From contig NZ_SLWY01000005.1 of assembly GCF_004341245.1 (NCBI RefSeq), positions 124,001 through 188,000 of the forward strand: a stretch of 64,000 nt of DNA, read 5' to 3'. The notes below the pieces were generated by a model that worked only from the letters and a program-made list of their open reading frames with translations, had not been told where the DNA came from and did not search any database. Every line of letters begins with the position of its first letter. The first letter of the stretch is position 1. The translations under genes were made by a program, and so were the position numbers. Below are positions 35,410-46,226 of this stretch, in pieces. Source of the DNA: Plasticicumulans lactativorans. Lineage in GTDB: Bacteria; Pseudomonadota; Gammaproteobacteria; Competibacterales; Competibacteraceae.

Positions 35410-36384
35410 CTTCTTGCGTCGGACATAACGTTTATCGAATTCCTGAAAAATGTTCGGATTATAGAATCGCTGTTTCGCGCTTTTTGGATTGTTCGGGTGT
35501 AGTAGCCTGACGATTACATGCTTTGTTTCTTTCTCGAGTTCATGTCGTTGTTTATGAAATGTGCGGTTTTCTAAAAAGTTTTCATACCGACGTCTCATTG
35601 CATTTACTAGTTCACGATACGTCAACGGATAGTTCTTCAGGATGTCCTCTTCCCTCACTGTTAGCGCTGGTGCAGATGGGTCATCCGTCCAGCGGAACAT
35701 GACTGAGCATGCGTCCTTACCACGAACAAGCTTAGTTTCCAGTCTGAGCGCAACGTGCTGATTAGAGTCCTCTTCAGACTCGGCATTTTCAAGAGTGTCG
35801 AGATATGCGAGTAGGTTTCGTATCTGCTCTGGATAATGGACTCGAGAGGCGGGCTCAACAGTTTCGAAGCCGTGATAAAAAGAAATTGGCATTAGAAAGA
35901 AGTTGTACTCAGATAGGTCAAGCTGAAACCATTCAGCTGCTAAAAGAAGGTAGTTGCGTAGCGAAGCTGTGCCAATCTCCAGCACACGCCGACCAATATA
36001 CATGTCTTTCATAATGAAGTGGGCGGCACTGTCACGAATCTCGATTAGTGCCAGCATATTGTCATGGCAAGCTTTCTCCAGTCCAGAATTAGGGTCTTCT
36101 AACAGTTTTTTAGCTAGATATGTTGCGCTATGAGATAGCGGGTTCCCACAGCGATTTGTTTTTGGTGTTTTGTTGCCATTGCCGTCATCAACAAACTCAT
36201 GTAGCGCCTCGATGGATTCCCCGTGATCGGCAATCCATTTGGCTTTCAGTAGTAACTCCCAAGCGTTTGACATCAAGAGCGTAAACGCCTCTTCTCGGTA
36301 CGAAAAGTTTGGCTTGTTATATATCTCAATGGCAGCGATAGATGCTTGGACAGACTTGTTTGCGATGTCGATGCTTAGAGGCAT
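35404..36384 (-). CDS. DUF3644 protein with HEPN-like RxxxxH motif
   Basis: A 326-residue helical protein of the DUF3644 type: IYNKPNFSYREEAFTLLMSNAWELLLKAKW at the N-terminus is characteristic. Arg117 and His122 in EIRDSAAHF form an Rx4H motif, as in HEPN ribonucleases, and the helical context (WELLLKA before it) also fits a HEPN fold. The C-terminal half (YRELVNAMRRRYENF, KHVIVRLLHPNNPK) is basic and may bind nucleic acid. DUF3644 genes are often found among defence genes, so an RNase role is plausible but unproven. It is AT-rich, unlike the surroundings, and its stop sits in an attC-like box. Confidence 0.8.
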   Translation of the reverse strand: MPLSIDIANKSVQASIAAIEIYNKPNFSYREEAFTLLMSNAWELLLKAKWIADHGESIEALHEFVDDGNGNKTPKTNRCGNPLSHSATYLAKKLLEDPNSGLEKACHDNMLALIEIRDSAAHFIMKDMYIGRRVLEIGTASLRNYLLLAAEWFQLDLSEYNFFLMPISFYHGFETVEPASRVHYPEQIRNLLAYLDTLENAESEEDSNQHVALRLETKLVRGKDACSVMFRWTDDPSAPALTVREEDILKNYPLTYRELVNAMRRRYENFLENRTFHKQRHELEKETKHVIVRLLHPNNPKSAKQRFYNPNIFQEFDKRYVRRKKA

Positions 36385-36512
36385 TTTTTAATTCCTAGTA
36401 AAAATTAGACGACTTTTTATCCGATTGCTAAGGTAAATCACGGCATTTTAGTTGTAGCCTCAAATAAGGCGTCAATCATTCGCGCTGTATGCCAGCGCAA
36501 GGTCGAAAAGGA

Positions 36513-36605
36513 GCAATTTGCGACCCACTGCTTTGATGGTGCACCAGCTTACACTTTCCTTGCGTGGGCACGATAAACGTTAGGCTTCATTTTATAAGGC
36601 CCAAC
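36513..36605 (-). repeat. attC-like element 3' of the sulfotransferase gene
   Basis: GTTAGGC at 36579-36585 reads GCCTAAC on the minus strand, and a pairing CCCAC/GTGGG lies about 20 bases inside. The left end near 36513 has no good consensus box. The 27 bases at 36579-36605 form an imperfect inverted repeat (GTTAGGC to GCCCAAC around TTCATTTTATAAG) that recurs at 37498-37524. Confidence 0.45.
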
Positions 36606-36653
36606 CTACCATGCCGCATCAGCCAGGATCGAACGCCCTCGATTCTTTGATCG

Positions 36654-37277
36654 TCAAATCTTCCCCGCGACGCGCTCCCAGAATTCTGCGCGGTCGTTGG
36701 TGCGTGGGAACGGTTCTGAAGAAATCGGTTTGCCGAGGAATTCACACAGCGGTGCCCAGCCGTCCTTTACCTGGTATACGAGCAGTTGCCTGGCCGGGAT
36801 CGTGTCCTTCACCGCATCATTGTGGGCGTTGAACGCCTTGATCAGCGCGTCGCGATCGAGGCCCTCTGGAAAGCCCGTTTTGGCGATGACGCCGGTGGCC
36901 ATGTCCAGCCAGTCTTTCATGTCAGGCGGCGCCTGATCCCGGCTCGCCAGCAACGTGTAGATCGTTTCGCCAAAGCTGTCGGCCCAGTTTTCCGGGCTGC
37001 GATGGGTCAGAATGAATTTTGCCGTCGGATATGCCTTGAGCAGTTCGCGGAAGAAGCCAGCCGTTGGCCAATCGACCGCGCTGCCATAACCGGCGTAAAT
37101 CGCTTCCCAGTCCGGTCGACCACCCAGCGCGGCGGACCACAGCGGGACCTGCACGGGCATGTTCCTCAGCACTTCTTCCATGTGGTGACATGGACCGAGG
37201 CCGAGTTGATTGATCGCGAGCTTCAGAGAGTAGGTGCCGGTACGGCCTACCCCGGTACCGATGACGCTGAGGGTCAT
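36654..37277 (-). CDS. Sulfotransferase-family protein
   Basis: A 207-residue P-loop sulfotransferase-like protein. The N-terminal GTGVGRTGTYSLKLAINQLG is the phosphosulfate-binding loop, and LTHRSPENWADSF carries the second conserved segment with Arg and Ser. Such proteins transfer sulfate from PAPS to small molecules or glycans; the acceptor is unknown. ATG 37277 with AAGGAGA ten bases before it is clear. It lies alone between two attC-like hairpins on the same strand as its neighbours, which suggests a mobile gene cassette. Confidence 0.85.
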   Translation of the reverse strand: MTLSVIGTGVGRTGTYSLKLAINQLGLGPCHHMEEVLRNMPVQVPLWSAALGGRPDWEAIYAGYGSAVDWPTAGFFRELLKAYPTAKFILTHRSPENWADSFGETIYTLLASRDQAPPDMKDWLDMATGVIAKTGFPEGLDRDALIKAFNAHNDAVKDTIPARQLLVYQVKDGWAPLCEFLGKPISSEPFPRTNDRAEFWERVAGKI

Positions 37278-37433
37278 GGCGAATCTCCTTTGCGAGAAGA
37301 GGTATGGGCGGCTGTGTGGATGGCGTGGTTTCTGGTTCATCCACGCGCAAGGTGGCTAACGGAAGAATAGACGTGGGATGCACGGACTGACAGTTGATCC
37401 CTGCACCCGCTTCGGCAGCCCGGAGCCCGAGCG

Positions 37434-37524
37434 TACCAACCCGCAGACTGCGGCTTCGCAGGCGGAGCCCGACATTCACCGCTCTTCGGCGGCACAGTTG
37501 GGCTTCATTTTATGCAGCCCAGCC
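37434..37524 (-). repeat. attC-like element 3' of the TacA-TacT pair
   Basis: On the minus strand it begins GCCCAAC (37504-37498) and ends GTTGGTA (37440-37434), 71 bp, nearly the same size and end boxes as the site at 35340-35409. The flanking GTTGGGCTTCATTTTATGCAGCCCAGC (27 bases from 37498, split here as two arms around TTCATTTTATG) is the second copy of the 36579-36605 hairpin. It starts 22 bases after the tacT stop. Confidence 0.5.
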
Positions 37525-37546
37525 CACCCGTGCTGCCGTGCTTGGC

Positions 37547-38050
37547 TCATCGGGCGTAGCTCCTCGCATCCTTCAACAGCAGGAGAAACTGCTGCTCGCG
37601 CAATGGCGAGGCAATGAAACCGAAGTGGGTGTAGAAGCGTGCGGCTTCATCGTCGATGGGGTGGGTCAGCATTGCTCGAATGCCGGCCTGCTCCGCAATC
37701 AGCAGCGTGCGGCGAATCGCATCCTGCAGCATGCCAAAGCCAAAGCCAAGGCCGCGCCCCTGATCCTGCGTGGCAACAGCCAACCGGGCCAGGATCACCA
37801 CCGGTATAGGGTACTGACCCATGCCTTTGCGAACGCGCTCGGGCGCATCCACGGTATCGACCTGGCCGACGGTGAGGCTGAAATAGCCCGCTATCCGATC
37901 ATCATCCGCCACCACGAAGGTTTTGGCTGAGCCGCTCCCTTGGGCTTGCCGGGCGTGGCGTAGCAGCCAGTCGTTCAAGACTGGCTTACCGCAGTCGAAT
38001 CCTTCCAGCCGATGCTGCGCACCCAGGGGCTCCGGTCCGCGCAAACTCAC
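37547..38050 (-). CDS. GNAT acetyltransferase toxin, TacT-like
   Basis: A 167-residue GCN5-type acetyltransferase. The acetyl-CoA loop is QDQGRGLGFGFGMLQDA, preceded by the strand PVVILARLAVA. FDCGKPVLNDWLLRHARQAQ and the C-terminal AARFYTHFGF are typical of TacT/AtaT toxins, which acetylate the amino group of charged tRNAs and block translation. It starts at GTG 38050, overlapping the antitoxin stop (GTGA), as expected of a type II toxin-antitoxin pair with the antitoxin first. Confidence 0.9.
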   Translation of the reverse strand: MSLRGPEPLGAQHRLEGFDCGKPVLNDWLLRHARQAQGSGSAKTFVVADDDRIAGYFSLTVGQVDTVDAPERVRKGMGQYPIPVVILARLAVATQDQGRGLGFGFGMLQDAIRRTLLIAEQAGIRAMLTHPIDDEAARFYTHFGFIASPLREQQFLLLLKDARSYAR

Positions 38051-38334
38051 TCGGCATCCCAGGGTGCTTTGCGGGAAAACAGATCGCGCAAGCCTTCATT
38101 GGACTGCTCGGGCCGCTCCAGCAGATCCATCAGGGCCTGGTACTGGCTGCCGGAGACCATGAACAGACGCTGATCCAGCAGCGTCTGCTCAGCGGCCAGG
38201 CAGGCGCTGTCGAGGATGAAATCGGTCAGGGACTTGTGTGCCACCTCGGCCGCACGGCGCAGCACGGCTTCCTGCTCGGGCGTGGCACGCAAGCCAAGCC
38301 GGGCAGATCGGGCAGCAGATGATGAGGTGGCCAT
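38047..38334 (-). CDS. DUF1778 antitoxin, TacA-like
   Basis: A 95-residue ribbon-helix-helix protein. ARLGLRATPEQEAVLRRAAEVAHKSLTDFILDSA is the DUF1778 DNA-binding part, and the C-terminal region (DLLERPEQSNEGLRDLFSR) wraps the GNAT toxin in known TacA-TacT complexes. It should neutralise the toxin and repress the operon. ATG 38334 follows AAGGTGTCGCC. It is directly coupled to the toxin by a four-base overlap. Confidence 0.9.
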   Translation of the reverse strand: MATSSSAARSARLGLRATPEQEAVLRRAAEVAHKSLTDFILDSACLAAEQTLLDQRLFMVSGSQYQALMDLLERPEQSNEGLRDLFSRKAPWDAE

Positions 38335-38554
38335 GGCGACACCTTGGTTTGTTGGATTGACTGACGTGGTGTTAGCACAAGCGACGTACGTCGTCCAGTT
38401 GGGGCGCCAAGTGGCCGCCGTGGTCGTCCATGGGCCGGCGCGCAAAAGTGATTGGCTTTTTGAGATCGCCTCTGCCCCTACTCGCAGGCCAGACCGGAAG
38501 CGAGGCAGTGACCGTTTCGGGGCCCTCCGGCAAAGCGTCGCCCGCACGAACCGC

Positions 38555-39874
38555 CTAATGCTCCCCCGCCGTCAGCCGGGCGCGCATGCGGCCGACGCCG
38601 AGCCAGACGCCGATCACCGCGAGCGGGATGGTGAGGCCGGTGGCGAGGTCGGGGTTGAGGGGCAGGCCGAGCTTGGCGAGTGCCTTGAAGGCGTAGCCGG
38701 CGAGGCCGACGCTGTAGTAGCTGAGCACCACCACCGATAGCCCTTCGACGGTCTCCTGCAGGCGCAACTGCAGGTGCGCGCGGCGGTCCATTGAGGCGAG
38801 CAGGTCGCGGTTCTGCGCTTCCAGGGCGACGTCGATGCGGGTGCGCAGCAGCGTGGCGGCGCGGTGCACGCGTTCCGACAGCGAAGTCAGCCGGGTTTCG
38901 AGCGCCTCGATGGTGTTCATCGCCGGGCTGAAGCGCCGCTCCATGAACTCGCCGATCATCTGCACGCCTTCCAGGCGCTCCTCACGCAGTTCGGTGATGC
39001 GCCGCTGCACCAGCTTGGCGTAGGCGCGGCTGGCGGCGAAGCGGTAGCTCGTCCCCGCCACGGTGCGCTCGCTCTCGGCGGCGAGCTGGCCGAGGTCGGC
39101 GAGGATAGCCTGTTCGTTCTCCAGCCCCGTGGGGCCGGCGGCGATGCGCTCGGTGAGCTGGGCGATGCGCAGTTCCATGCGCGAGACCTCGGGGCTGGTG
39201 GTGCGCGCGAGCGGGAAGCTCAGCATCGCCAGCATGCGGTAGCACTCGATGTCGAACAGGCGCTGGATCAGCCGGCCGAGCTGGCGCGGCGTGGTGTGGC
39301 TGTCGAGGATCAGGATGCGGCCGTAGCCGTCGGGGTGCACGCGGAAGTCGCTCCACACGGTGGCGGCGTCGGACATCACGCGCGCGGCGGCGAGGTTGCT
39401 GGTGCCGAACTGCACGCGCAGGTCGTCCGGGTGCTCGGCGGGGGCGTCGGCGTGCTCCACCGAGACGTGCGTGGCGGCGATCAGCTCGCCGGGCAGCTCG
39501 GCGAGCCAGGCGAGCGGCACGCGCTCGATCGCCGGGCGCTCGAAGCCGTGCACGAAGCGCCCGGGGACGGTGAAGGTGTACGCCGAGAACTCGCTGTAGC
39601 GCTCCCACTTCAGCCGGAACAGGCCGAAGTCGACGCTGTAGTGCACGGCGTCGATCGCCGGCGGGCGGGCGCCGAAGTCCTCGCACAGGCGGGCGACGTG
39701 CTCGCGGTCGGCCGCCGCGCCGCCGGGGCCGGTGTACAGCGCGAGCTGGGTGGCGCGCAGCGGCGCGCGCAGCTCCTGGTAGGGGCGGGCGTGGATCTCG
39801 CGATCGAGCCCGAGCCGCAGCGGGTGCTGGCGGGGACCGGGGACGACGCCGCGCGGCGATGAAAGCTCGATCAT
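38555..39874 (-). CDS. DUF3422 family membrane-anchored protein
   Basis: A 439-residue protein of the uncharacterised DUF3422 family. LREIHARPYQELRAP-like text at the N-terminus, ERYSEFSAYTF, and RILILDSHTTPRQLGRLIQRLFDIECYR are family hallmarks. The middle is helical with probable coiled coil, and two hydrophobic segments close to the C-terminus (VVVLSYYSVGLAGYAF and LTIPLAVIGVWLGVG) anchor it in the membrane. Function is not established. ATG 39874 is used; ATG 39886 is an alternative adding MRNP. Confidence 0.85.
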   Translation of the reverse strand: MIELSSPRGVVPGPRQHPLRLGLDREIHARPYQELRAPLRATQLALYTGPGGAAADREHVARLCEDFGARPPAIDAVHYSVDFGLFRLKWERYSEFSAYTFTVPGRFVHGFERPAIERVPLAWLAELPGELIAATHVSVEHADAPAEHPDDLRVQFGTSNLAAARVMSDAATVWSDFRVHPDGYGRILILDSHTTPRQLGRLIQRLFDIECYRMLAMLSFPLARTTSPEVSRMELRIAQLTERIAAGPTGLENEQAILADLGQLAAESERTVAGTSYRFAASRAYAKLVQRRITELREERLEGVQMIGEFMERRFSPAMNTIEALETRLTSLSERVHRAATLLRTRIDVALEAQNRDLLASMDRRAHLQLRLQETVEGLSVVVLSYYSVGLAGYAFKALAKLGLPLNPDLATGLTIPLAVIGVWLGVGRMRARLTAGEH

Positions 39875-39960
39875 GGGATTTCTCATATCGTGGAAAGCTG
39901 GCACCGATGCTAGGCGAGTGCCGGCGTGGCTGGAAACCCCGCGTGCTGCGCGCGGGCCCC

Positions 39961-41319
39961 TCAGGGGGTGCTGCGCGGGCGCCGGATCAGGTGCTGCCAG
40001 CGCAAGTTCAGCAGCAGCGCCGCCAGCGTCAAGCCCGCGATGAGTCCGGTCCACAGGCCGCGCGGGCCGAGCCCGCCGGCGAAGGCGAGGCCGTAGCCGA
40101 GCGGGAACGCCACGCCCCAGTAGGCGAACAGCATGATCGCGGTGGGCACGCGGGTGTCCTTGGCGCCACGCAGCGCCCCGGCGGCGCCCACCTGCAGGCC
40201 GTCGGAGAGCTGGAACAGCGCGGCGTAGCCGAGCAGTTGCACGGCGAGCGCGGCCACCGCGGCATCGGACGTATAGAGCGCGACGATCATCGGGGCGGCG
40301 TTGTAGATCGTCAGCGCCGACAGACCCATGCAGACCCCGCACAGCGCGATGGCGACGTCGCCGGCGCGGCGGGCGGCGCGCGCGTCGCCGGCGCCGAGCG
40401 CGTGGCCCACGCGCACCGACGCGGCGATCGACAGGCTGAGCGGCACCATGAAGGCGAACGAGGCGACGTTGAGCGCGATCTGGTGGCCGGCGACCACCAC
40501 CGCGCCGAGCACGCCGAGCACCAGCGCGATCGCGGCGAAGATGCTGGTCTCGGCGAAGATGCCGATGCCGATCGGCAGCCCCAGCCGCAGCAGCGGGCCG
40601 AGGCCGTCGAGCCGCGGGCGTTCGAGGCGCGCGAACAGGCCGGTGGCGGCGAGCCGCGGCTGCTGCGCGCTGAGCCGGACGAGCAGCACGAGCATCAGCC
40701 ACAGGCTCGCCGCGGTGGCGTAGCCGCAGCCGCGCGCGCCGAGCGCCGGCAGGCCCCAGTGGCCGTAGATCAGCAGCCAGTTGCCGAACACGTTGCTGGC
40801 GAGGCCGATGAAGCCGATCAGCATCGCCGGCGCGGTCGCGCCCACGCCTTCGTTGGCGAAGCGCAGCACGACGTACAGGAAGGCGGCCGGCACGCCCCAG
40901 GCGAGGGCGTCGAGGTAGTCCTGTGCCACCGGCACGATGGCCGGGTCGACGCCGAGCCAGTGCATCGGTGCGCCCATGTCGCGCAGCAGCGCCCACACCG
41001 GCAGCGCCAGCGCGGCGGCGAGCCACAGCGCCTGGTGCACCAGGCGGCCGATCTCGGCGTGGCGCTGCGCGCCGAACAGGTGCGCGACGCTCGCGCTGGT
41101 CGCCATCAGCAGGCCGAGCGTGAACAGGTACAGCGGGTTCCACAGGCTGGTGCCGACCGCGACCGCGGCGAGCTCGGTGGCGCCGACGCGGCCGACCATG
41201 ATGGTGTCGGCCACGCCCATCGCCATCTGCGCGAGCTGGGCGGCGATCACCGGGAGACCGAGGCGGAGCAGGGCGGCGGCTTCGCGCAGCGCCGGGGGCA
41301 GGGGGTGGAGGACGGGCAT
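39961..41319 (-). CDS. MATE-family multidrug exporter (NorM-like)
   Basis: A 452-residue membrane protein with twelve predicted hydrophobic helices and the internal two-fold repeat of MATE transporters. QMAMGVADTIMVGRVGATELAAVA in the first half and SIAASVRVGHALGAGDARAARRAG in the second are typical NorM features. It exports cationic compounds in exchange for Na+ or H+. ATG 41319 begins the usual short cytoplasmic leader. It is on the same strand as DUF3422 and pat but separated by gaps of about 90 and 170 bases. Confidence 0.92.
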   Translation of the reverse strand: MPVLHPLPPALREAAALLRLGLPVIAAQLAQMAMGVADTIMVGRVGATELAAVAVGTSLWNPLYLFTLGLLMATSASVAHLFGAQRHAEIGRLVHQALWLAAALALPVWALLRDMGAPMHWLGVDPAIVPVAQDYLDALAWGVPAAFLYVVLRFANEGVGATAPAMLIGFIGLASNVFGNWLLIYGHWGLPALGARGCGYATAASLWLMLVLLVRLSAQQPRLAATGLFARLERPRLDGLGPLLRLGLPIGIGIFAETSIFAAIALVLGVLGAVVVAGHQIALNVASFAFMVPLSLSIAASVRVGHALGAGDARAARRAGDVAIALCGVCMGLSALTIYNAAPMIVALYTSDAAVAALAVQLLGYAALFQLSDGLQVGAAGALRGAKDTRVPTAIMLFAYWGVAFPLGYGLAFAGGLGPRGLWTGLIAGLTLAALLLNLRWQHLIRRPRSTP

Positions 41320-41492
41320 GACGGCTGGCTCGGTGCCGTCGGGCCCACGGCCCGGCAGGGGCGGGGCGGACGGCTGCGGGCGCGCCGCGGGGTGCGGTGC
41401 GCGGCCCGGCAGCCTAGCGCGGCGGGCCGGCGGCCTCCACCCGTGCCCGCCGGTGGCGGCAAGCAGGCTTGCCGCCGTGCCGCGGCGGGGGG

Positions 41493-44138
41493 TTACAGCG
41501 TGAGCGAAACGTGCATCACGCCGGGGTCGTCGGAGGTGGCCTTGACCGTGAAGCCGAGCGCGCGGCAGAGCTTGAGCATCGCCTCGTTCTCCCACAGCAC
41601 CTCGCCGTACAGCTCGCGGATGCCGCGCGAGCGGGCGTACTCGATGATGCGGCGCATCAGCATCGGGCCGAGGCCGATGCCGGTCATGCCGTGGTCGACC
41701 AGGATCGCGTACTCGGCGCGGTCCAGGTCGGGCTCGGCGGTGATGCGCACCACGCCGTAGATGTCGGCCTTGCCGGGCAGTCCGGGCACGGTGACGACCA
41801 GCGCCATCTCGCGGTGGTAGTCGATCTGCGTCAGGCGCGCCGCCATCGCGTGCGACAGCTCGCGGATCGGCTGGAAGAAGCGCAGCCGCAGCTCCTCGGG
41901 CGGGGTGCGCTTGACCAGTGCCTGCAGCGGCGGCTCGTCCTCGGGCACGATCGGGCGGATGCGCAGCTGGCGGCCGTCGGGCAGCGTCAGCTCGGCTTCG
42001 AGCTCCGCCGGGTAGGGGCGGATCGCCAGCCGGTCGCGCGGGCGCGTGCCGGTGAACGGCGCCACGCGGATGCTCGCGTCGAGGGTGAGCACGCCCTCGC
42101 CGCTGACCCGCAGCGGATTGATGTCGACCTCGTGCAGCTCGCCGAGGTCGATCGCCATCTGCGACAGCTTGATCAGCGTCAGCGCCACGGCGTCGAGGTC
42201 GGCGCCGCGCATGCGCCCGCTCCTGAGCACGTCGTGGATGCGCGTGCGCCCCATCAGCTCCTGTGCCAGCGCCATGTTGAGCGGCGGCAGCGCGTAGGCG
42301 ATGTCGTTGATCGACACCGCCTCGGTGCCGCCGTGGCCGAAGCGCAGCAGCGGGCCGAAGGTGCGGCCGGTGAGCATGCCGATCATCAGCTCGTAGGCGC
42401 CCTGGCGCGGCACCATCGGCTGGATCGCGAAGCCGTGCACGGCCGCGTCGGGCTCGGCCGCGCGCACCCGTTCGAGCATCGCCGTGGCGGCGGCCTGCAC
42501 CGCCGCGGGCGTATCGAGCCAGAAGGCCACGCCGCCGACCTCCGACTTGCTGGCGATGTCGTGCGACAGCACCTTCAGCGCGACGAAGCCGCCGAGGCCG
42601 GCGGCGATCGCCGCGGCCTCGGCGGGCGTGGCGGCGGCGTGCGTGGCCACCACCGGGATGCCGTAGGCCTGCAGCACCTGCGCGGCCTCGAACACGTCGA
42701 GCTGGCGGCGGCCCGCGGCGAGCGCCTGGCGGAGGATCGTCCGCGCGCCCTCGGTGTCGGGCGAGAAGGCCTCGGGGATCGACGACGGCGTTTCCATCAG
42801 CAGGTCGAGCGCGCGGCGGTGGCGGGCGATGCGGGTGAAGGCGGTGACCGCATCGCCCGGGTTGTCGTAGGTCGCCACCTGGCGCTCCTTGAACACCCCG
42901 CGCGCGGCCACCGCGCTGTCGGCGCCGAGCCAGCTGGTGATCACCAGGCGCCGGCTCTTGGCGGCGCGCTCGGCGACGGCGCGGGCGATGGCGAGGTCGT
43001 GCGCGGGCGCGTAGGGCGCGTGCAGCACCAGGATGGCATCGACCCCCGGGGCTTCGAGCAGGGTGTCGAGGGTGGCGACGTAGCGCTCCGGCGCCGAGAG
43101 GTCGCCGAGGTCGAGGGGGTTGTCGATGCGCGCGCCGGGCGGGGCGATCCTGGCCAGCGCGGCGCAGGTGTCGTCGCTGAAGCGGGCGATCGCGCCGCCG
43201 GAGCGTTCGAGCTTCTCGGTGGCGAGCAGGCCGATGCTGCGGCTGTTGCCGACGATGCCGAGGCGGTTGTTGTAGATCGGCTTGGCGGTGCCGAGTGCTT
43301 CCACCGAGTTGAACAGCTCCTCGATGCTGTGCACCCGCAGGATGCCGGCGCGGCGGAAGGCGGCGTCGTAGACGGCGTCCTCGGCGGGGTGCGAGCCGTA
43401 GTTGCTCGGGCGCAGCACGATCACCGGTTTCACGCGCGACGCGGCACGCGCCGCCGACATGAACTTGCGCGCATCGTGGATGCTTTCCAGGTACAGCAGG
43501 ATCGCCTTCACGTAGCCGTCGCGGGCGAGGTAGTCGAGCATGTCGCCGAAGTCGACGTCGATCTTCGCCCCTACCGACAGCACGTGGGAGAAGCCGATGT
43601 TGTGGCCGCTGGCCCAGTCGAGCACCGCGCGCATCACCGCGCACGACTGGCCGACCAGCGCCAGCCCGCCGCTCTGGATCGGCGTGTGGCAGAGGCTCAC
43701 GTTGACCCCGGCGCGCGGCGCGGCGAGGCCGAAGGCGTCGGGCCCGGCGATGCGCACCAGCCACGGCCTGGCGGCGTCGAGCAGGGCCTGGCGCAGGCTC
43801 GCGCCGCCGTCCTCGGCCGCCTTCAGCATCTCGTCGTTGAGCAGCAGCACGGCACGGGTGCCGCGTTCGCCGAGCTGGCGGATCTGCTCGGGGGCGGCGG
43901 CCATCGCCGTGGTGATCACCGCGAGGTCGGGCGCGAGCGGCAGGCTGGCGATGTCGGGGTAGCAGAGGATGCCGCGCAGGGCGGTGCGGTCGGGCGTCAC
44001 CGGCATGATCGGGCCGCTGTAGCCCTGGCGCATCAGGTTGTGCACCAGGCGCGCGTCGGCGCCGTCGTCACCCTTGCCGCGGCCGAGCACGGCGATGGAG
44101 CGCGGCTTGAACAGGTGGTCGAGGTTGCGGATGGTCAT
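41493..44138 (-). CDS. Pat/PatZ-type protein lysine acetyltransferase
   Basis: An 881-residue protein. It has an N-terminal CoA-binding NDP-forming acyl-CoA-synthetase-like part (FKPRSIAVLGRGKGDDG, PDLAVITT), an ATP-grasp-like section (VALKVLSHDIASKSEVGGV) and a C-terminal GNAT domain from about residue 715 (RIRPIVPEDEPPLQALV, GIGLGPMLMRRIIEYARSRG). This is the layout of PatZ/YfiQ and Pat, which acetylate lysines, most famously the catalytic lysine of acetyl-CoA synthetase. It is divergent from exactly such a synthetase gene at 44309, supporting an enzyme-regulator pair. Confidence 0.9.
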   Translation of the reverse strand: MTIRNLDHLFKPRSIAVLGRGKGDDGADARLVHNLMRQGYSGPIMPVTPDRTALRGILCYPDIASLPLAPDLAVITTAMAAAPEQIRQLGERGTRAVLLLNDEMLKAAEDGGASLRQALLDAARPWLVRIAGPDAFGLAAPRAGVNVSLCHTPIQSGGLALVGQSCAVMRAVLDWASGHNIGFSHVLSVGAKIDVDFGDMLDYLARDGYVKAILLYLESIHDARKFMSAARAASRVKPVIVLRPSNYGSHPAEDAVYDAAFRRAGILRVHSIEELFNSVEALGTAKPIYNNRLGIVGNSRSIGLLATEKLERSGGAIARFSDDTCAALARIAPPGARIDNPLDLGDLSAPERYVATLDTLLEAPGVDAILVLHAPYAPAHDLAIARAVAERAAKSRRLVITSWLGADSAVAARGVFKERQVATYDNPGDAVTAFTRIARHRRALDLLMETPSSIPEAFSPDTEGARTILRQALAAGRRQLDVFEAAQVLQAYGIPVVATHAAATPAEAAAIAAGLGGFVALKVLSHDIASKSEVGGVAFWLDTPAAVQAAATAMLERVRAAEPDAAVHGFAIQPMVPRQGAYELMIGMLTGRTFGPLLRFGHGGTEAVSINDIAYALPPLNMALAQELMGRTRIHDVLRSGRMRGADLDAVALTLIKLSQMAIDLGELHEVDINPLRVSGEGVLTLDASIRVAPFTGTRPRDRLAIRPYPAELEAELTLPDGRQLRIRPIVPEDEPPLQALVKRTPPEELRLRFFQPIRELSHAMAARLTQIDYHREMALVVTVPGLPGKADIYGVVRITAEPDLDRAEYAILVDHGMTGIGLGPMLMRRIIEYARSRGIRELYGEVLWENEAMLKLCRALGFTVKATSDDPGVMHVSLTL

Positions 44139-44308
44139 GGAGCGGGCTCCGGAGGATGGCGAAGGGGGGCGCGCGGGCGCGATCGGCAGAGTGTAGGCGA
44201 GTGCGGCGCGCGGCCGCTGACGACGGGCAACAGCGGCTGGCGGCGGCGGGCGGGACCGTTAACATCGGTCCCCGGAAACGCCTCGTGGCGAGGCGGGGGA
44301 GTGGCGCT

Positions 44309-46060
<1,752 letters not shown>

Positions 46061-46103
46061 AGCCCTGTCGCAAATGACTGATCAGGAACGCAGATCATTG
46101 AAT

Positions 46104-46123
46104 GTTGCTTAGCAACAATTTTT
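46104..46123 (+). terminator. Possible intrinsic terminator after the synthetase gene
   Basis: GTTGC-TTA-GCAAC followed by AATTTTT, about 45 bases after the stop codon. The stem is only five base pairs, so strength is doubtful. Confidence 0.4.
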
Positions 46124-46157
46124 CATGGTGCGTCGCAGCAAAAACGGCCGGGAGCGA

Positions 46158-46163
46158 TATAAT
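46158..46163 (+). promoter_or_regulatory. Possible -10 box of the acyl carrier protein gene
   Basis: Consensus TATAAT stands 64 bases before the ACP start. No convincing -35 box was found at 16-18 bases upstream. Confidence 0.35.
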
Positions 46164-46226
46164 CGGGCCAAAGCCCCCCTGCCTCGGGGCGATGGCCTGC
46201 CAAATCTCAACTTCCGGAGCCTCGCC

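Noticed and set aside
36579-36605. Intrinsic terminator
   Set aside because: The stem is only seven bases with a long AT-rich loop and no T-run after it; its repetition at 37498 fits an attC-associated element better.
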